Of a DNA stretch of 64,000 bases, positions 7,478 to 15,673 are shown one piece after another (the stretch's first letter is position 1; every line of letters starts with the position of its first letter). Below the pieces are notes generated by a model. That model was not told the origin of the DNA. It did not search any database and was given only the letters and a program-made list of their open reading frames with translations. The stretch comes from UBA8337 sp937907245 (GTDB taxonomy: Bacteria; Pseudomonadota; Alphaproteobacteria; RS24). A program made the position numbers and the translations under genes. The stretch spans positions 992,001 to 1,056,000 of the forward strand of contig OZ244774.1 in NCBI GenBank assembly GCA_965219485.1, read 5' to 3'.

Positions 7478-8733
7478 TTTTGTTCTTCTTCGTGCCACCA
7501 TGGGAAATTGCCGAGAGCATATGCCACAACCGAACCGTCAGCCTTTACACGCTTACCATCTATCCATTGATAGGATTGCTGGTCATCAATCATAAAAGGC
7601 TCCGCTCTCTCTTCGTCCTCAAATTCAATTTTTGGCTCACGCCCTTTTTCAAATATTACTGCATCCAAGACCTCTTCTGTCAGCCTTGTCTTCACAACAA
7701 TATCAGCTCCCGAGAAATCTGCACGGCGGCAGTCAGAACCTAATATAGAGAGACCGTAGATATTTGAATTTTCGAGATTTGCATCCACTAAGGATGAGCC
7801 TTCGTCTAATTTTAGCTTAAACAAATAACTTCCTGCCATATTTGCATTTTCAAAGGTTGTCTCAACACAGTCGTCAATCCAAAAAAGGGCATTTTCAAGG
7901 TTTGCACGCAAGAACCTTGTTTTGTTAAGTTTTGACAAACTAAATTTGGCGAGTTTCATATTTGACGAGGTAAAGTTAAAAAATGATAAATCCAGTTTCT
8001 GAAAATCGAGACCACTCAAATCAAGATTATTCAATCTTAGTTCTTCTTTTCCTTCGAACCGCGCCTCCAGCGGAATAGTTTTTGTCAACGCAGAAATTGC
8101 TAACTCCAAATCAGGCCGCTTACCTTCAACTGGTGTATCCGCTCGATGCCGTATGAAATTGACTAAAACCTTACTAATAGTTTCTTTCTCGGACGCGGCA
8201 ACCGAAGCATTGAGAGCGTACTGTTGAAGCAGCAAGATGCCTGCACATCTAATCGAAATGCTCTTGTTATCCAGAAAAGTTAGGCCACTCTTCAATCGGT
8301 CATTGAATAGGTTGGACTCTGCCGTCTCCGCCTGCTTCTGACTAATGTAAACTTGATCCTGGCTAACCTGTAGTCGCCGCCCAGCCAAAACAAGGCCATA
8401 AACCCCAGCCAATGCACCTAAGGCTAAACCCAGCGACCGCGTCGACTCACCAGTCCATGGCGCGATATTTTTGTTCGGCATATAGCCAGAGAAAACCACA
8501 TCATGCGCCCAAAGAACCCGCGTCTCCTCAGATAGTGCTGAAATTATGATAGCGACGCCAAGGGTCAGCAGGCCATAACCCGGATTCTCCTTGACCCATT
8601 CCACAAGGGACGAAGCCCTACCCGACACATCGGGCTCAAACTCCCAGTTCAAGCGCTCCAACATTAGCAAGACAATAACCAGCAACACGCCATTCAGCGC
8701 ATACCAATCTAAAATATTCCAAAAACTGAACAT
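7474..8733 (-). CDS. membrane-anchored pentapeptide-repeat protein
   Basis: 419 residues. Three hydrophobic segments lie near residues 13-26, 52-67 and 100-118. A polar, partly helical region comes next. From about residue 228 to 350 there is a run of pentapeptide-like repeats (LNNLDLSGLDFQKLDLSFFN, ANLENALF, ENANM, VDANLENSNI, RRADFSGAD) that should form a right-handed beta-helix, probably on the cytoplasmic side. The acidic C-terminus has no known domain. The gene is visibly AT-richer than its neighbours, which suggests horizontal acquisition. It is divergent from the toxin gene and shares its 75-base promoter region. No function can be assigned. Such proteins occur in accessory and stress or immunity loci, but nothing here proves that role. 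Confidence 0.8.
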   Translation of the reverse strand: MFSFWNILDWYALNGVLLVIVLLMLERLNWEFEPDVSGRASSLVEWVKENPGYGLLTLGVAIIISALSEETRVLWAHDVVFSGYMPNKNIAPWTGESTRSLGLALGALAGVYGLVLAGRRLQVSQDQVYISQKQAETAESNLFNDRLKSGLTFLDNKSISIRCAGILLLQQYALNASVAASEKETISKVLVNFIRHRADTPVEGKRPDLELAISALTKTIPLEARFEGKEELRLNNLDLSGLDFQKLDLSFFNFTSSNMKLAKFSLSKLNKTRFLRANLENALFWIDDCVETTFENANMAGSYLFKLKLDEGSSLVDANLENSNIYGLSILGSDCRRADFSGADIVVKTRLTEEVLDAVIFEKGREPKIEFEDEERAEPFMIDDQQSYQWIDGKRVKADGSVVAYALGNFPWWHEEEQK

Positions 8734-8779
8734 CCATCTTCTTCCTCGCGTCTCGTTTACTGGACGCGTTGGTTGATTT

Positions 8780-8801
8780 TAGGTAACAAATATGTTACCT
8801 A
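8780..8801. promoter_or_regulatory. palindromic operator of the toxin-antitoxin operon
   Basis: Perfect 9-bp inverted repeat TAGGTAACA / TGTTACCTA with a 4-base spacer, ending eight bases before the toxin start codon. Position and symmetry fit the autorepressor site of a HigA-type antitoxin. It also lies in the promoter region of the divergent pentapeptide-repeat gene, so one protein could control both directions. The DNA symmetry is seen. Binding is inferred. Confidence 0.65.
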
Positions 8802-8808
8802 ACTCTCA

Positions 8809-9132
8809 ATGACAATAATAATTGAATATGAAACCACGTCTGGCAAGTCTCCATTCCAAAAATGGTACGCAAAGTTGGACGGCACGTTAAAGGCGAACGT
8901 ATCTGGCGCCTTAGAACGTTTGGAAAGTGACGATAAAACGCACGTCAAATCCCTCGGGCAAGGCCTCTGGGAAAGCAAGTTACCCATCGGCGGCGGTTTG
9001 CGGATTTATTGGATGAAAGATGGTGAGCAGATTATTCTACTCTTGGGCGGCGGCAAGAAAGACACGCAAACTAGAGACATTGAAAACGCAAGATTAAGAC
9101 AGGCCGATTATCTAGACGGAAAGGAAGCATAA
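8809..9132 (+). CDS. RelE/HigB-family toxin (addiction-module killer protein type)
   Basis: 107 residues. The C-terminal half carries the family pattern GLWESKLPIGGGLRIYWMKD, then IILLLGGGKKDTQTRDIENA, as in the TIGR02683 group of HigB-like toxins (ParE/RelE fold). Such toxins usually cleave mRNA at the ribosome. The toxin gene comes first, the HigBA order. Its stop overlaps the antitoxin start (TAATG). The ATG at 8809 lies just past a perfect palindrome, so the transcript leader must be very short. Confidence 0.85.
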   Translation: MTIIIEYETTSGKSPFQKWYAKLDGTLKANVSGALERLESDDKTHVKSLGQGLWESKLPIGGGLRIYWMKDGEQIILLLGGGKKDTQTRDIENARLRQADYLDGKEA

Positions 9133-9455
9133 TGGCGCGAGAATATCGACTATTTAGCGATACAGTGAAGGAACATTTTGCCACCGACAAAGAGTTTCGG
9201 GTGCAGTTGATTATCCGCACGTTAAGCTACTTTATCGAAGGCGACACCAAGTTGGGGCAGCAGATGTTGCGAAAATATATAACATCAGATGTCGGCTATA
9301 AGGAATTGGAGGCGTTGACCCAAATTCCGGAAAAAAGCCTCATCCGTATGTTCGGCAAAAGCGGTAATCCGACGACTGCCAATCTGTTCAAAGTGCTTCG
9401 CGCCATCACCGAACACGAAAGCATTAAGCTGAGCGTAAGCGTCGCCGCCGAATAG
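9132..9455 (+). CDS. HigA-like antitoxin with helix-turn-helix domain
   Basis: 107 residues. The second half, GYKELEALTQIPEKSLIRMF followed by GKSGNPTTANLFKVLRAI, fits the antidote proteins paired with HigB-like toxins (TIGR02684 type), including the SGNP turn and second helix. The N-terminal half is charged and probably binds the toxin. It shares a base with the toxin stop, which ties their synthesis together. It ends one base before the convergent kdsA stop. The palindrome at 8780-8801 is the obvious operator candidate. Confidence 0.8.
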   Translation: MAREYRLFSDTVKEHFATDKEFRVQLIIRTLSYFIEGDTKLGQQMLRKYITSDVGYKELEALTQIPEKSLIRMFGKSGNPTTANLFKVLRAITEHESIKLSVSVAAE

Positions 9456-9456
9456 C

Positions 9457-10305
9457 TTAAGCCACTGCCTCATGCACGGCTTTTAGCGTGGTCAGCAGTC
9501 CGCGGGCTTCGCTTAGCGCCAGGCAGCTTGGGGCATCGCACAAGGCGGCGTCTGGGTCTGGGTGGAACTCTAGGAAGACGCCGTTGGCGCCCGCCGCAAT
9601 CGCCGATTTGGCCAGCACAGAAACCCCTTCGCGACGACCGCCCGTCGAGGCGCCTGCCGTGCGTGGGTCGGCACCGGGCAATTGCACCGCGTGCGTGGCG
9701 TCCATGGTGACCGGCACGCCGAGTTTTTTCATTTCCGGAATGCCCAACATGTCGACGACCAAATTATTATAGCCAAAACTCGTGCCTCTATCGCACAGAA
9801 TAAGCTGAATATCGGGCGCCGCTTCGCGGGTTTTTGAAATAATATTGGCGCAATCCCATGGTGCTAAAAACTGCGCTTTTTTGGCATGTAGCCAGCCGCC
9901 TTGCGCGGCCACGGCTTTGGCGGTGGCGACCACCAAATCGGTTTGGCGCACCAAAAAGGCCGGCAGTTGAACCACTTCAGCCACGGCGGCCACCGCTTCG
10001 GCCTGAGATTCTTCATGCAAATCTGTCACCACGGGCACGCCGTGTTTGGCTTTCACCGCTTCCAACATCGGCAGGCCCGCCGCCATGCCGGGGCCGCGAT
10101 ACGAGGTGATGGACGAGCGGTTGGCTTTGTCCCAACTGGCTTTGAAAATAAACGGCAAATCTAGGTCGGCGCAAATGGCTTTCAGCTCGGCGCAAACTTC
10201 CATCGCCAGACCTTCGTCTTCCAGCACATTAAGGCCAGCCATTACGACCATCTTCTCGCCGTCCCCAATTTTAATGTCGTAATCTTTCAGGGTTAAAACG
10301 CTCAT
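9457..10305 (-). CDS. kdsA: 3-deoxy-8-phosphooctulonate (Kdo-8-P) synthase
   Basis: 282 residues. KdsA condenses PEP with arabinose-5-phosphate to Kdo-8-phosphate for the lipopolysaccharide inner core. Motifs: AGLNVLEDE, FKASWDKANRSSITSYRGPG, LCDRGTSFGYNNLVVDM, GASTGGRREGV and FLEFHPDP. Residue 26 is Asn, the metal-independent class, where metal-dependent enzymes have Cys. It is 17 bases downstream of pyrG on the same strand, the usual alphaproteobacterial pyrG-kdsA pair. In many relatives eno follows soon after. Here the accessory block and the que genes intervene. Confidence 0.96.
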   Translation of the reverse strand: MSVLTLKDYDIKIGDGEKMVVMAGLNVLEDEGLAMEVCAELKAICADLDLPFIFKASWDKANRSSITSYRGPGMAAGLPMLEAVKAKHGVPVVTDLHEESQAEAVAAVAEVVQLPAFLVRQTDLVVATAKAVAAQGGWLHAKKAQFLAPWDCANIISKTREAAPDIQLILCDRGTSFGYNNLVVDMLGIPEMKKLGVPVTMDATHAVQLPGADPRTAGASTGGRREGVSVLAKSAIAAGANGVFLEFHPDPDAALCDAPSCLALSEARGLLTTLKAVHEAVA

Positions 10306-10322
10306 GATGTTTCCAATGCTAT

Positions 10323-11951
10323 TTAAACGAGACGACTTTGCGCAAGCGCCGCTTCAATGAAAGACGCGAAAAGCGGATGCGGCGCAAACGGGCGCGACTT
10401 CAGCTCTGGGTGAAACTGCACCCCAATAAACCACGGATGCGCCGGAATTTCTACAATCTCGGGCAGCACGCCATCGGGCGACACGCCAGAGAAAACCAGC
10501 CCTTGGGCTTCCAGCATCTCGCGGTAATCCATGTTCACTTCGTAGCGATGGCGATGGCGCTCGGAGATGACGCGGGTGCCGTAAATTTCTTCGGCCCGAC
10601 TGCCCTCTTTCAGGTAAGCCTCAAACGCGCCAAGCCGCATGGTGCCGCCTAAATCGCCGTCTTGGCGACGCCGTTCCATCACTTCGCCCGAAGCCCATTC
10701 GGTCATCAGGCCAACCAAATTAGTGCCCGTAAGGCCAAACTCGCTGGAGGTGGCATCGCGAATGCCAGCCATATTGCGCGCCGCTTCCAGCACCGCCATT
10801 TGCATGCCAAAGCAAATGCCAAAATAGGGCACATTGCGGGTACGAGCAAAATTGGCGGCGGCAATTTTGCCTTCCGCGCCGCGCTCGCCAAAGCCACCAG
10901 GCACCAAAATGCCGTCTACTTTTTCCAAATAAGAAGCCGCGTCTTCGCGCTCAAACACTTGCGCGTCTAGCCACTCGATATTGACCGCCACATTATTGGC
11001 AATGCCGCCATGTTGCAGGCTTTCGATAAGCGATTTATAGGCCTCTTTCAGCTCGGTATATTTGCCCACAACAGCAATGGTCACTTCGCCTTCTGGCTCG
11101 CGCACGGCCGTCATCACATCGTCCCAGACGCTTAAATCGGGCGACGGCGCATCTTGCATGCCAAAGGCGGCCAGCACTTCTACATCCAGCCCTTCGGCGT
11201 GATAGGAATGCGGCACGGCGTAAATATTATCGACATCGCGCGCTTCAATCACGGCGCTTTCGGGCACGTTACAAAACAGCGCAATCTTGCGTTTCTCGCC
11301 TTCCGGAATTGGGCGATCGCAACGGCACAGCAAAATATCGGGCTGAATGCCAATGGAGCGCAGCTCTTTTACCGAGTGCTGCGTCGGTTTGGTTTTCATT
11401 TCGCCCGCAGCCGGAATATAGGGCAGCAAGGTTAGGTGAACGAAAATCGATTGTTGGCGCGTCAGGTCATTGCTGAGCTGGCGAATGGCCTCGAAATACG
11501 GCAGGCCCTCAATATCGCCTACCGTGCCGCCAATCTCGCACAGCACAAAATCGACATCATCAACATCGGTTTGAATGAAAGCTTTAATCGCGTCCGTCAC
11601 ATGCGGAATAACTTGCACGGTGCCGCCGAGATAATCGCCACGGCGTTCTTTGGCCAGAATATCGCGATAAATTTGGCCGGTGGTAACATTGTCGCCGCGC
11701 GAGGCGGGCACGCCTGTGAAGCGTTCATAGTGACCCAAATCGAGATCGGTTTCGGCGCCATCATCGGTCACGTAAACTTCGCCATGTTGATAGGGCGACA
11801 TGGTGCCGGGGTCTACGTTCAAATAAGGGTCTAGCTTGCGCAAGCGAACTTTATAGCCGCGCGCCTGCAACAGAGCGCCAATTGCCGCCGAAGCCAAGCC
11901 TTTGCCAAGAGAGGAAACCACACCACCAGTAATAAATATATATCGTGCCAT
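10323..11951 (-). CDS. pyrG: CTP synthase
   Basis: 542 residues, full length. The N-terminal synthetase domain begins MARYIFITGGVVSSLGKGL with the P-loop and has LDPYLNVDPGTMSPYQHGEV and CEIGGTVGDIEGLPY. From about residue 290 follows a class I glutamine amidotransferase domain with the nucleophile Cys in FGICFGMQ and the His-Glu pair in GVQFHPELKS. It makes CTP from UTP, ATP and glutamine. It forms the secG-pyrG-kdsA series on the minus strand. Confidence 0.98.
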   Translation of the reverse strand: MARYIFITGGVVSSLGKGLASAAIGALLQARGYKVRLRKLDPYLNVDPGTMSPYQHGEVYVTDDGAETDLDLGHYERFTGVPASRGDNVTTGQIYRDILAKERRGDYLGGTVQVIPHVTDAIKAFIQTDVDDVDFVLCEIGGTVGDIEGLPYFEAIRQLSNDLTRQQSIFVHLTLLPYIPAAGEMKTKPTQHSVKELRSIGIQPDILLCRCDRPIPEGEKRKIALFCNVPESAVIEARDVDNIYAVPHSYHAEGLDVEVLAAFGMQDAPSPDLSVWDDVMTAVREPEGEVTIAVVGKYTELKEAYKSLIESLQHGGIANNVAVNIEWLDAQVFEREDAASYLEKVDGILVPGGFGERGAEGKIAAANFARTRNVPYFGICFGMQMAVLEAARNMAGIRDATSSEFGLTGTNLVGLMTEWASGEVMERRRQDGDLGGTMRLGAFEAYLKEGSRAEEIYGTRVISERHRHRYEVNMDYREMLEAQGLVFSGVSPDGVLPEIVEIPAHPWFIGVQFHPELKSRPFAPHPLFASFIEAALAQSRLV

Positions 11952-12048
11952 GGAAGCTGAAATTATATAGCGGAATCGATTCGCGCCAGCGCAAAGTGAG
12001 TCGAGAAAGCCGAATCACTCAGTTGTGCACAGCTTGTCGAATAAAGCG

Positions 12049-12387
12049 TTACTCTGGGGTTGGCAGGCGGCTAGGTGGCAACACAGGGGCTGGCGCCAAA
12101 GTGCCCAATCCTGGCAAATTGCCCTCTTGCTCAATCACGCCATCGAGAACCGACGAACGGTTTTGCATCGTGCCAAGCACGGTAAGGCTGATGGAGGTGA
12201 GGAAAAACAGACCGGCCAGAATACCCGTAGCGCGGGTCATGACGCTGCCGAGGCCACGTGCGGACATCATACCATCGCCGCCACCGCCGCCAATGCCAAG
12301 GGCGCCGCCCTCAGAGCGTTGCAGCAATACCAGCACAATCATCGCCACTGCGATCATCAAATGCACAACCAGAATAAGTGTGGTCAT
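12049..12387 (-). CDS. secG: preprotein translocase subunit SecG
   Basis: 112 residues with two membrane spans (about 3-22 and 54-73). The cytoplasmic loop is glycine-rich, VLLQRSEGGALGIGGGGG, the SecG signature. The C-terminal tail is rich in Pro and Leu, as usual in alphaproteobacteria. SecG assists SecYE in the inner membrane. It sits between tpiA and pyrG, the common order in this class. TCCT just upstream on the plus strand (AGGA on the coding strand) is the ribosome binding site. Confidence 0.93.
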   Translation of the reverse strand: MTTLILVVHLMIAVAMIVLVLLQRSEGGALGIGGGGGDGMMSARGLGSVMTRATGILAGLFFLTSISLTVLGTMQNRSSVLDGVIEQEGNLPGLGTLAPAPVLPPSRLPTPE

Positions 12388-12469
12388 GGACGTCTCCTAA
12401 AGTCTGTCCGAAAATCAATAGCAGCGATATAGCGCGTTTGCGGGGGAATAGCAATCGGTGGGTTTCGCC

Positions 12470-12706
12470 TCAGTCGAATGTTCTATGGGTGAATTTCAAC
12501 GGCGGCGTCTCGTCTTTTTTAAAATAGACCAGCTCGTTCTGTCTTTCCACGGCCTTGCGATAATGGCGGGATTCAGCAAAGCGAAATTTAAGCCAATGCC
12601 GCCCCATGCTCATCATCCAAACGCTAAGGGAAATCGTGAAATAAAAGCCCAAGATGGTTACCGCTTTAATCGAGTCACTCATGGAACGCCATGTGCCATG
12701 ACCCAA
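12470..12706 (-). CDS. possible small membrane protein, unknown
   Basis: 78 residues between tpiA and secG. One hydrophobic segment (about residues 15-33, VTILGFYFTISLSVWMM) precedes a basic and aromatic stretch, RHWLKFRFAESRHYRKAVER. This inside-positive layout is sensible for a real inner-membrane protein. AGAGG lies 11 bases upstream of the ATG at 12706. An opposite-strand frame covers the same place but lacks such features. No family was recognised. Moderate doubt remains. Confidence 0.45.
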   Translation of the reverse strand: MGHGTWRSMSDSIKAVTILGFYFTISLSVWMMSMGRHWLKFRFAESRHYRKAVERQNELVYFKKDETPPLKFTHRTFD

Positions 12707-12761
12707 ATGAACCTCTAGAAATTATCAGTATGCCTGACTAAAACCATACTCGCAGCAACCG

Positions 12762-13535
12762 CTAGGCGTAGGCCTTAATAATACCGCCGAAATCTTTGGC
12801 CGTCAGGCTGGCGCCGCCAACCAGCGCGCCGTTGACATTTGGCACCGCCATCAGCTCCGCGGCATTGGCAGGCTTCACCGAACCGCCATAGAGAATGCGC
12901 ATTTTCGCACCCTCATCGCCGAAGCGGCGCACCAAGGCTTTGCGGAGCGCTGTGTGGACTTCTTCGACTTGCTCTACCGTGGGCGTGAGGCCCGAGCCGA
13001 TGGCCCAGACGGGTTCATAGGCAATCACGGTGTTTTTGGCCGTGCAGCCATCCATCAGCGAGCCGCGCAATTGCGCTTTAACGACTTTTAACGTGTCGCC
13101 GCTTTTGCGCTGTTTCAGGCTTTCGCCAACGCACATAATCGCCAGCAGACCCGCGCCATGGGCGGCGGCGACTTTGGCTTTTACTTGTTTATCGGTTTCT
13201 AAATGGTCGGCGCGGCGCTCTGAGTGACCCAGAATAACCGCCGTGGCGCCGGCATCTTTTAGCATGGCGGCCGAGATATCGCCGGTATGTGCGCCGCTGC
13301 TGGCGGCATGGCAATCTTGCCCACCTAAGGCCACGCCCTTAGCTTTCAGGGCCTTTAGGGGCGCCAATAAAGTGGCTGGCGGGCAAATCATCACGTCGCA
13401 TTTAGCTTTATTTTTGGCTAGTCCGCTCGCCAGTTTTTTCACTTCGCTGAGGCTGGCTTTCGTGCCATTCATTTTCCAATTGCCAGCAACGAGCGGCTTG
13501 GGGGCTTTGATAGGGGTTGTTTTGCGGGCAGCCAT
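12762..13535 (-). CDS. tpiA: triosephosphate isomerase
   Basis: 257 residues. The catalytic residues are visible: Lys21 in AGNWKMNG, His in ILGHSERR and Glu in AYEPVWAIGSG, with phosphate-binding ILYGGSVKP and GALVGGASL at the end. It interconverts dihydroxyacetone phosphate and glyceraldehyde-3-phosphate in the cytosol. The ATG at 13535 has GGAGAA seven bases upstream. It is divergent from the ppiD-like gene across 232 bases that must hold both promoters and in which no gene was seen. Confidence 0.97.
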   Translation of the reverse strand: MAARKTTPIKAPKPLVAGNWKMNGTKASLSEVKKLASGLAKNKAKCDVMICPPATLLAPLKALKAKGVALGGQDCHAASSGAHTGDISAAMLKDAGATAVILGHSERRADHLETDKQVKAKVAAAHGAGLLAIMCVGESLKQRKSGDTLKVVKAQLRGSLMDGCTAKNTVIAYEPVWAIGSGLTPTVEQVEEVHTALRKALVRRFGDEGAKMRILYGGSVKPANAAELMAVPNVNGALVGGASLTAKDFGGIIKAYA

Positions 13536-13767
13536 GGCGGTTCTCCATTGTAATAAATATTGTAATAAGCATTTGGGGTCAGCAATTTTGAGCGTCAGTC
13601 TCTTTCCTTTGTTTAGCTGCTTCGCTGTGGTTTGTCATCTTTGCCTGCTTATCTGCACAAAACAGCCGAGTTTAACCGCTACATAGCTTGCGAGATTGGC
13701 TGGGCCGCACTATGATGCTAGCAAATCCCATCTGGGTTATTGGCCCATCTAGAAAGAGAATAAATTC

Positions 13768-15663
13768 ATGCTCAATTTTATGCGCTCCAAGATAAGCGGT
13801 GTGCTTGGCATTCTGCTTATCGCTTTGCTGGTTTTCGCTTTTGGCCTTTGGGGCGTAGCGGACACGTTTACCGGTTTCTCGAACGAGGAAATCGCGCAAG
13901 TCGGTGACCAGAAAATTGATCGGCAAGAGTATCAGTTGCGCTTCATGCAGCGCACGCAAAGCCTGTCGCAACAATTGGGCACGAATATTACCCCTTCCAT
14001 GGCGCGTAACCTTGGCATTGAAAACCAAGTGCTAAACAATATGTTAGGCAGCGCAGCTTTGCGCGAAGCCGCGGAAGAGCTGGGCCTCGGCCATAGCGAT
14101 GGCGCCATCGCCGAAGCGATTGTGGCAGACCCGAATTTCTTTGGCGCCAATGGCAAATTCGATGAGCCGACGTTCCGCTCGGTCTTGCAACAAAATGGGC
14201 TGACCGAAAAACTATTCGTCGAAGACCAACGACGCTTCCACATGCTGGAGCAACTAAGCACGGCGACCGTGGACTCAAGCTTGGTTCCCAAGGCTCTGAC
14301 TGAAAAACTGTATAAACATTTTTTAGAACGCCGTGTCGCGAGATACCTTATTTTAACGCTCGACGAGACCGACGATATTGGCGAACCGACCAATGAAGAA
14401 TTGGAAACCTTTTTTAGCCAAACCAAATTGCGTTTCGCGGAGCCCGAAAAACGCTCGGGCCAAGCCCTTGTTGTATCGCCGGCTCGTTTCGCTGAGCTAA
14501 TCTCCATCGACAGCGCCACGCTGCAAGAAGAGTATGAAGCCTCGATAGACGAATATTCCATTGCCGAGACCCGCGCCCTCGACCAATTGGTATTGAGCGA
14601 TGAAGACGAAGTGGCGCAAGTGAAAAAACTTCTGCAAGAAAAAGCCAGCTTTGCCAAAATCGTTCTGTCGGTTAACCAAACACTGAGCAACACAGACCTC
14701 GGTACGGTAGAGCGCCAAGACCTGATCAGCGCCGACTTGGCCAAAAAGGCTTTCGCCATGGACAAAGGCGAGATTAGCGATGTGATTGAAGGCCCGCTCG
14801 GCTATGTGGTTTTGCGGGTGCGCGACATTACGCCAGGCGCCACAAAGCCTTTGTCGGAAGTGGCCGACCTGCTACGCAATCGCATTATCTATGACCGCGC
14901 CCTGGACGACATGTTGGCCTTCTCGGAAACTGTAGAAGACGAACTTGCCAGCGGCGAAACGCTGGAGAGCGTCGGCCAGCGCTTCGACCTCAATGTGATT
15001 AACATCCGCAACATCAACGCCGATGGCGAGAACGCGAAGGGCCAAAAAATGGCGCTTCTTTCTCGCTATGAAACGATTGCGCCCTCCCTGTTTGAAACTG
15101 CCGTGGGCGAAGAAACCCCCATGATTGAAATGGACGATGGCACCTATGTTTGGTTGCGCCTCACCTCCATCACGCCAAGCGAAGTGCCGCCTCTGGCCGA
15201 CATTCGCAAAACCGTGAGCGAACAATGGGAAGTCGCAGAGCGCACCAAATTGTTGGAAGCCATGGCCGAACATATGGTCAAGCAAGGCAATGAAACGGGC
15301 AGCTTTAAATCTGTCGCCGCCAGCTTTAAACGAGACCCATTGGTCTCTGAGCCCATGACCCGCCAAGTCAGCAATGACACGTTTTCAGATGAAGCCGTGA
15401 AGCGTTTATTCGCGGTTCCAAATCGCAAATTTGCTTGGGCCAATGTTGGCTTCGGGGGCGAGATTATCGTCATGCAGGTCAGCAAGGTTATTCCAGCAGA
15501 TGTGCGCGATGGCGAAGCCAAAGACCTGATTTTCGATGGCGAGAAACGTAAATATCATCTCGACCTGACCAATCAATTTGTCCGCAGCTTGCAAGGCCAC
15601 TTTGGCCTCAGCGTCAACCAAGCCAATCTAGAGCGAGCCACCAGCGAACTGACCTCGCGATGA
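13768..15663 (+). CDS. PpiD-like membrane-anchored periplasmic folding chaperone
   Basis: 631 residues. It starts MLNFMRSKISGVLGILLIAL with one membrane anchor (about 10-30), typical of PpiD/SurA_N_3 proteins. A SurA-like N-terminal chaperone region follows, then a degenerate parvulin domain (about residues 240-360, ending DVIEGPLGYVVLRVRDI). A second parvulin-like stretch with alpha-helical linkers lies after it. It should work in the periplasm on newly secreted proteins. Placement ahead of trpE is standard in alphaproteobacteria. trpE begins 10 bases after its stop, so they are probably one transcript. Confidence 0.88.
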   Translation: MLNFMRSKISGVLGILLIALLVFAFGLWGVADTFTGFSNEEIAQVGDQKIDRQEYQLRFMQRTQSLSQQLGTNITPSMARNLGIENQVLNNMLGSAALREAAEELGLGHSDGAIAEAIVADPNFFGANGKFDEPTFRSVLQQNGLTEKLFVEDQRRFHMLEQLSTATVDSSLVPKALTEKLYKHFLERRVARYLILTLDETDDIGEPTNEELETFFSQTKLRFAEPEKRSGQALVVSPARFAELISIDSATLQEEYEASIDEYSIAETRALDQLVLSDEDEVAQVKKLLQEKASFAKIVLSVNQTLSNTDLGTVERQDLISADLAKKAFAMDKGEISDVIEGPLGYVVLRVRDITPGATKPLSEVADLLRNRIIYDRALDDMLAFSETVEDELASGETLESVGQRFDLNVINIRNINADGENAKGQKMALLSRYETIAPSLFETAVGEETPMIEMDDGTYVWLRLTSITPSEVPPLADIRKTVSEQWEVAERTKLLEAMAEHMVKQGNETGSFKSVAASFKRDPLVSEPMTRQVSNDTFSDEAVKRLFAVPNRKFAWANVGFGGEIIVMQVSKVIPADVRDGEAKDLIFDGEKRKYHLDLTNQFVRSLQGHFGLSVNQANLERATSELTSR

Positions 15664-15673
15664 GCCAAGCAAA

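Noticed and set aside
12458..12718. Plus-strand frame opposite the small membrane protein
   Set aside because: No domain, signal or ribosome binding site. The minus-strand frame has sensible topology.
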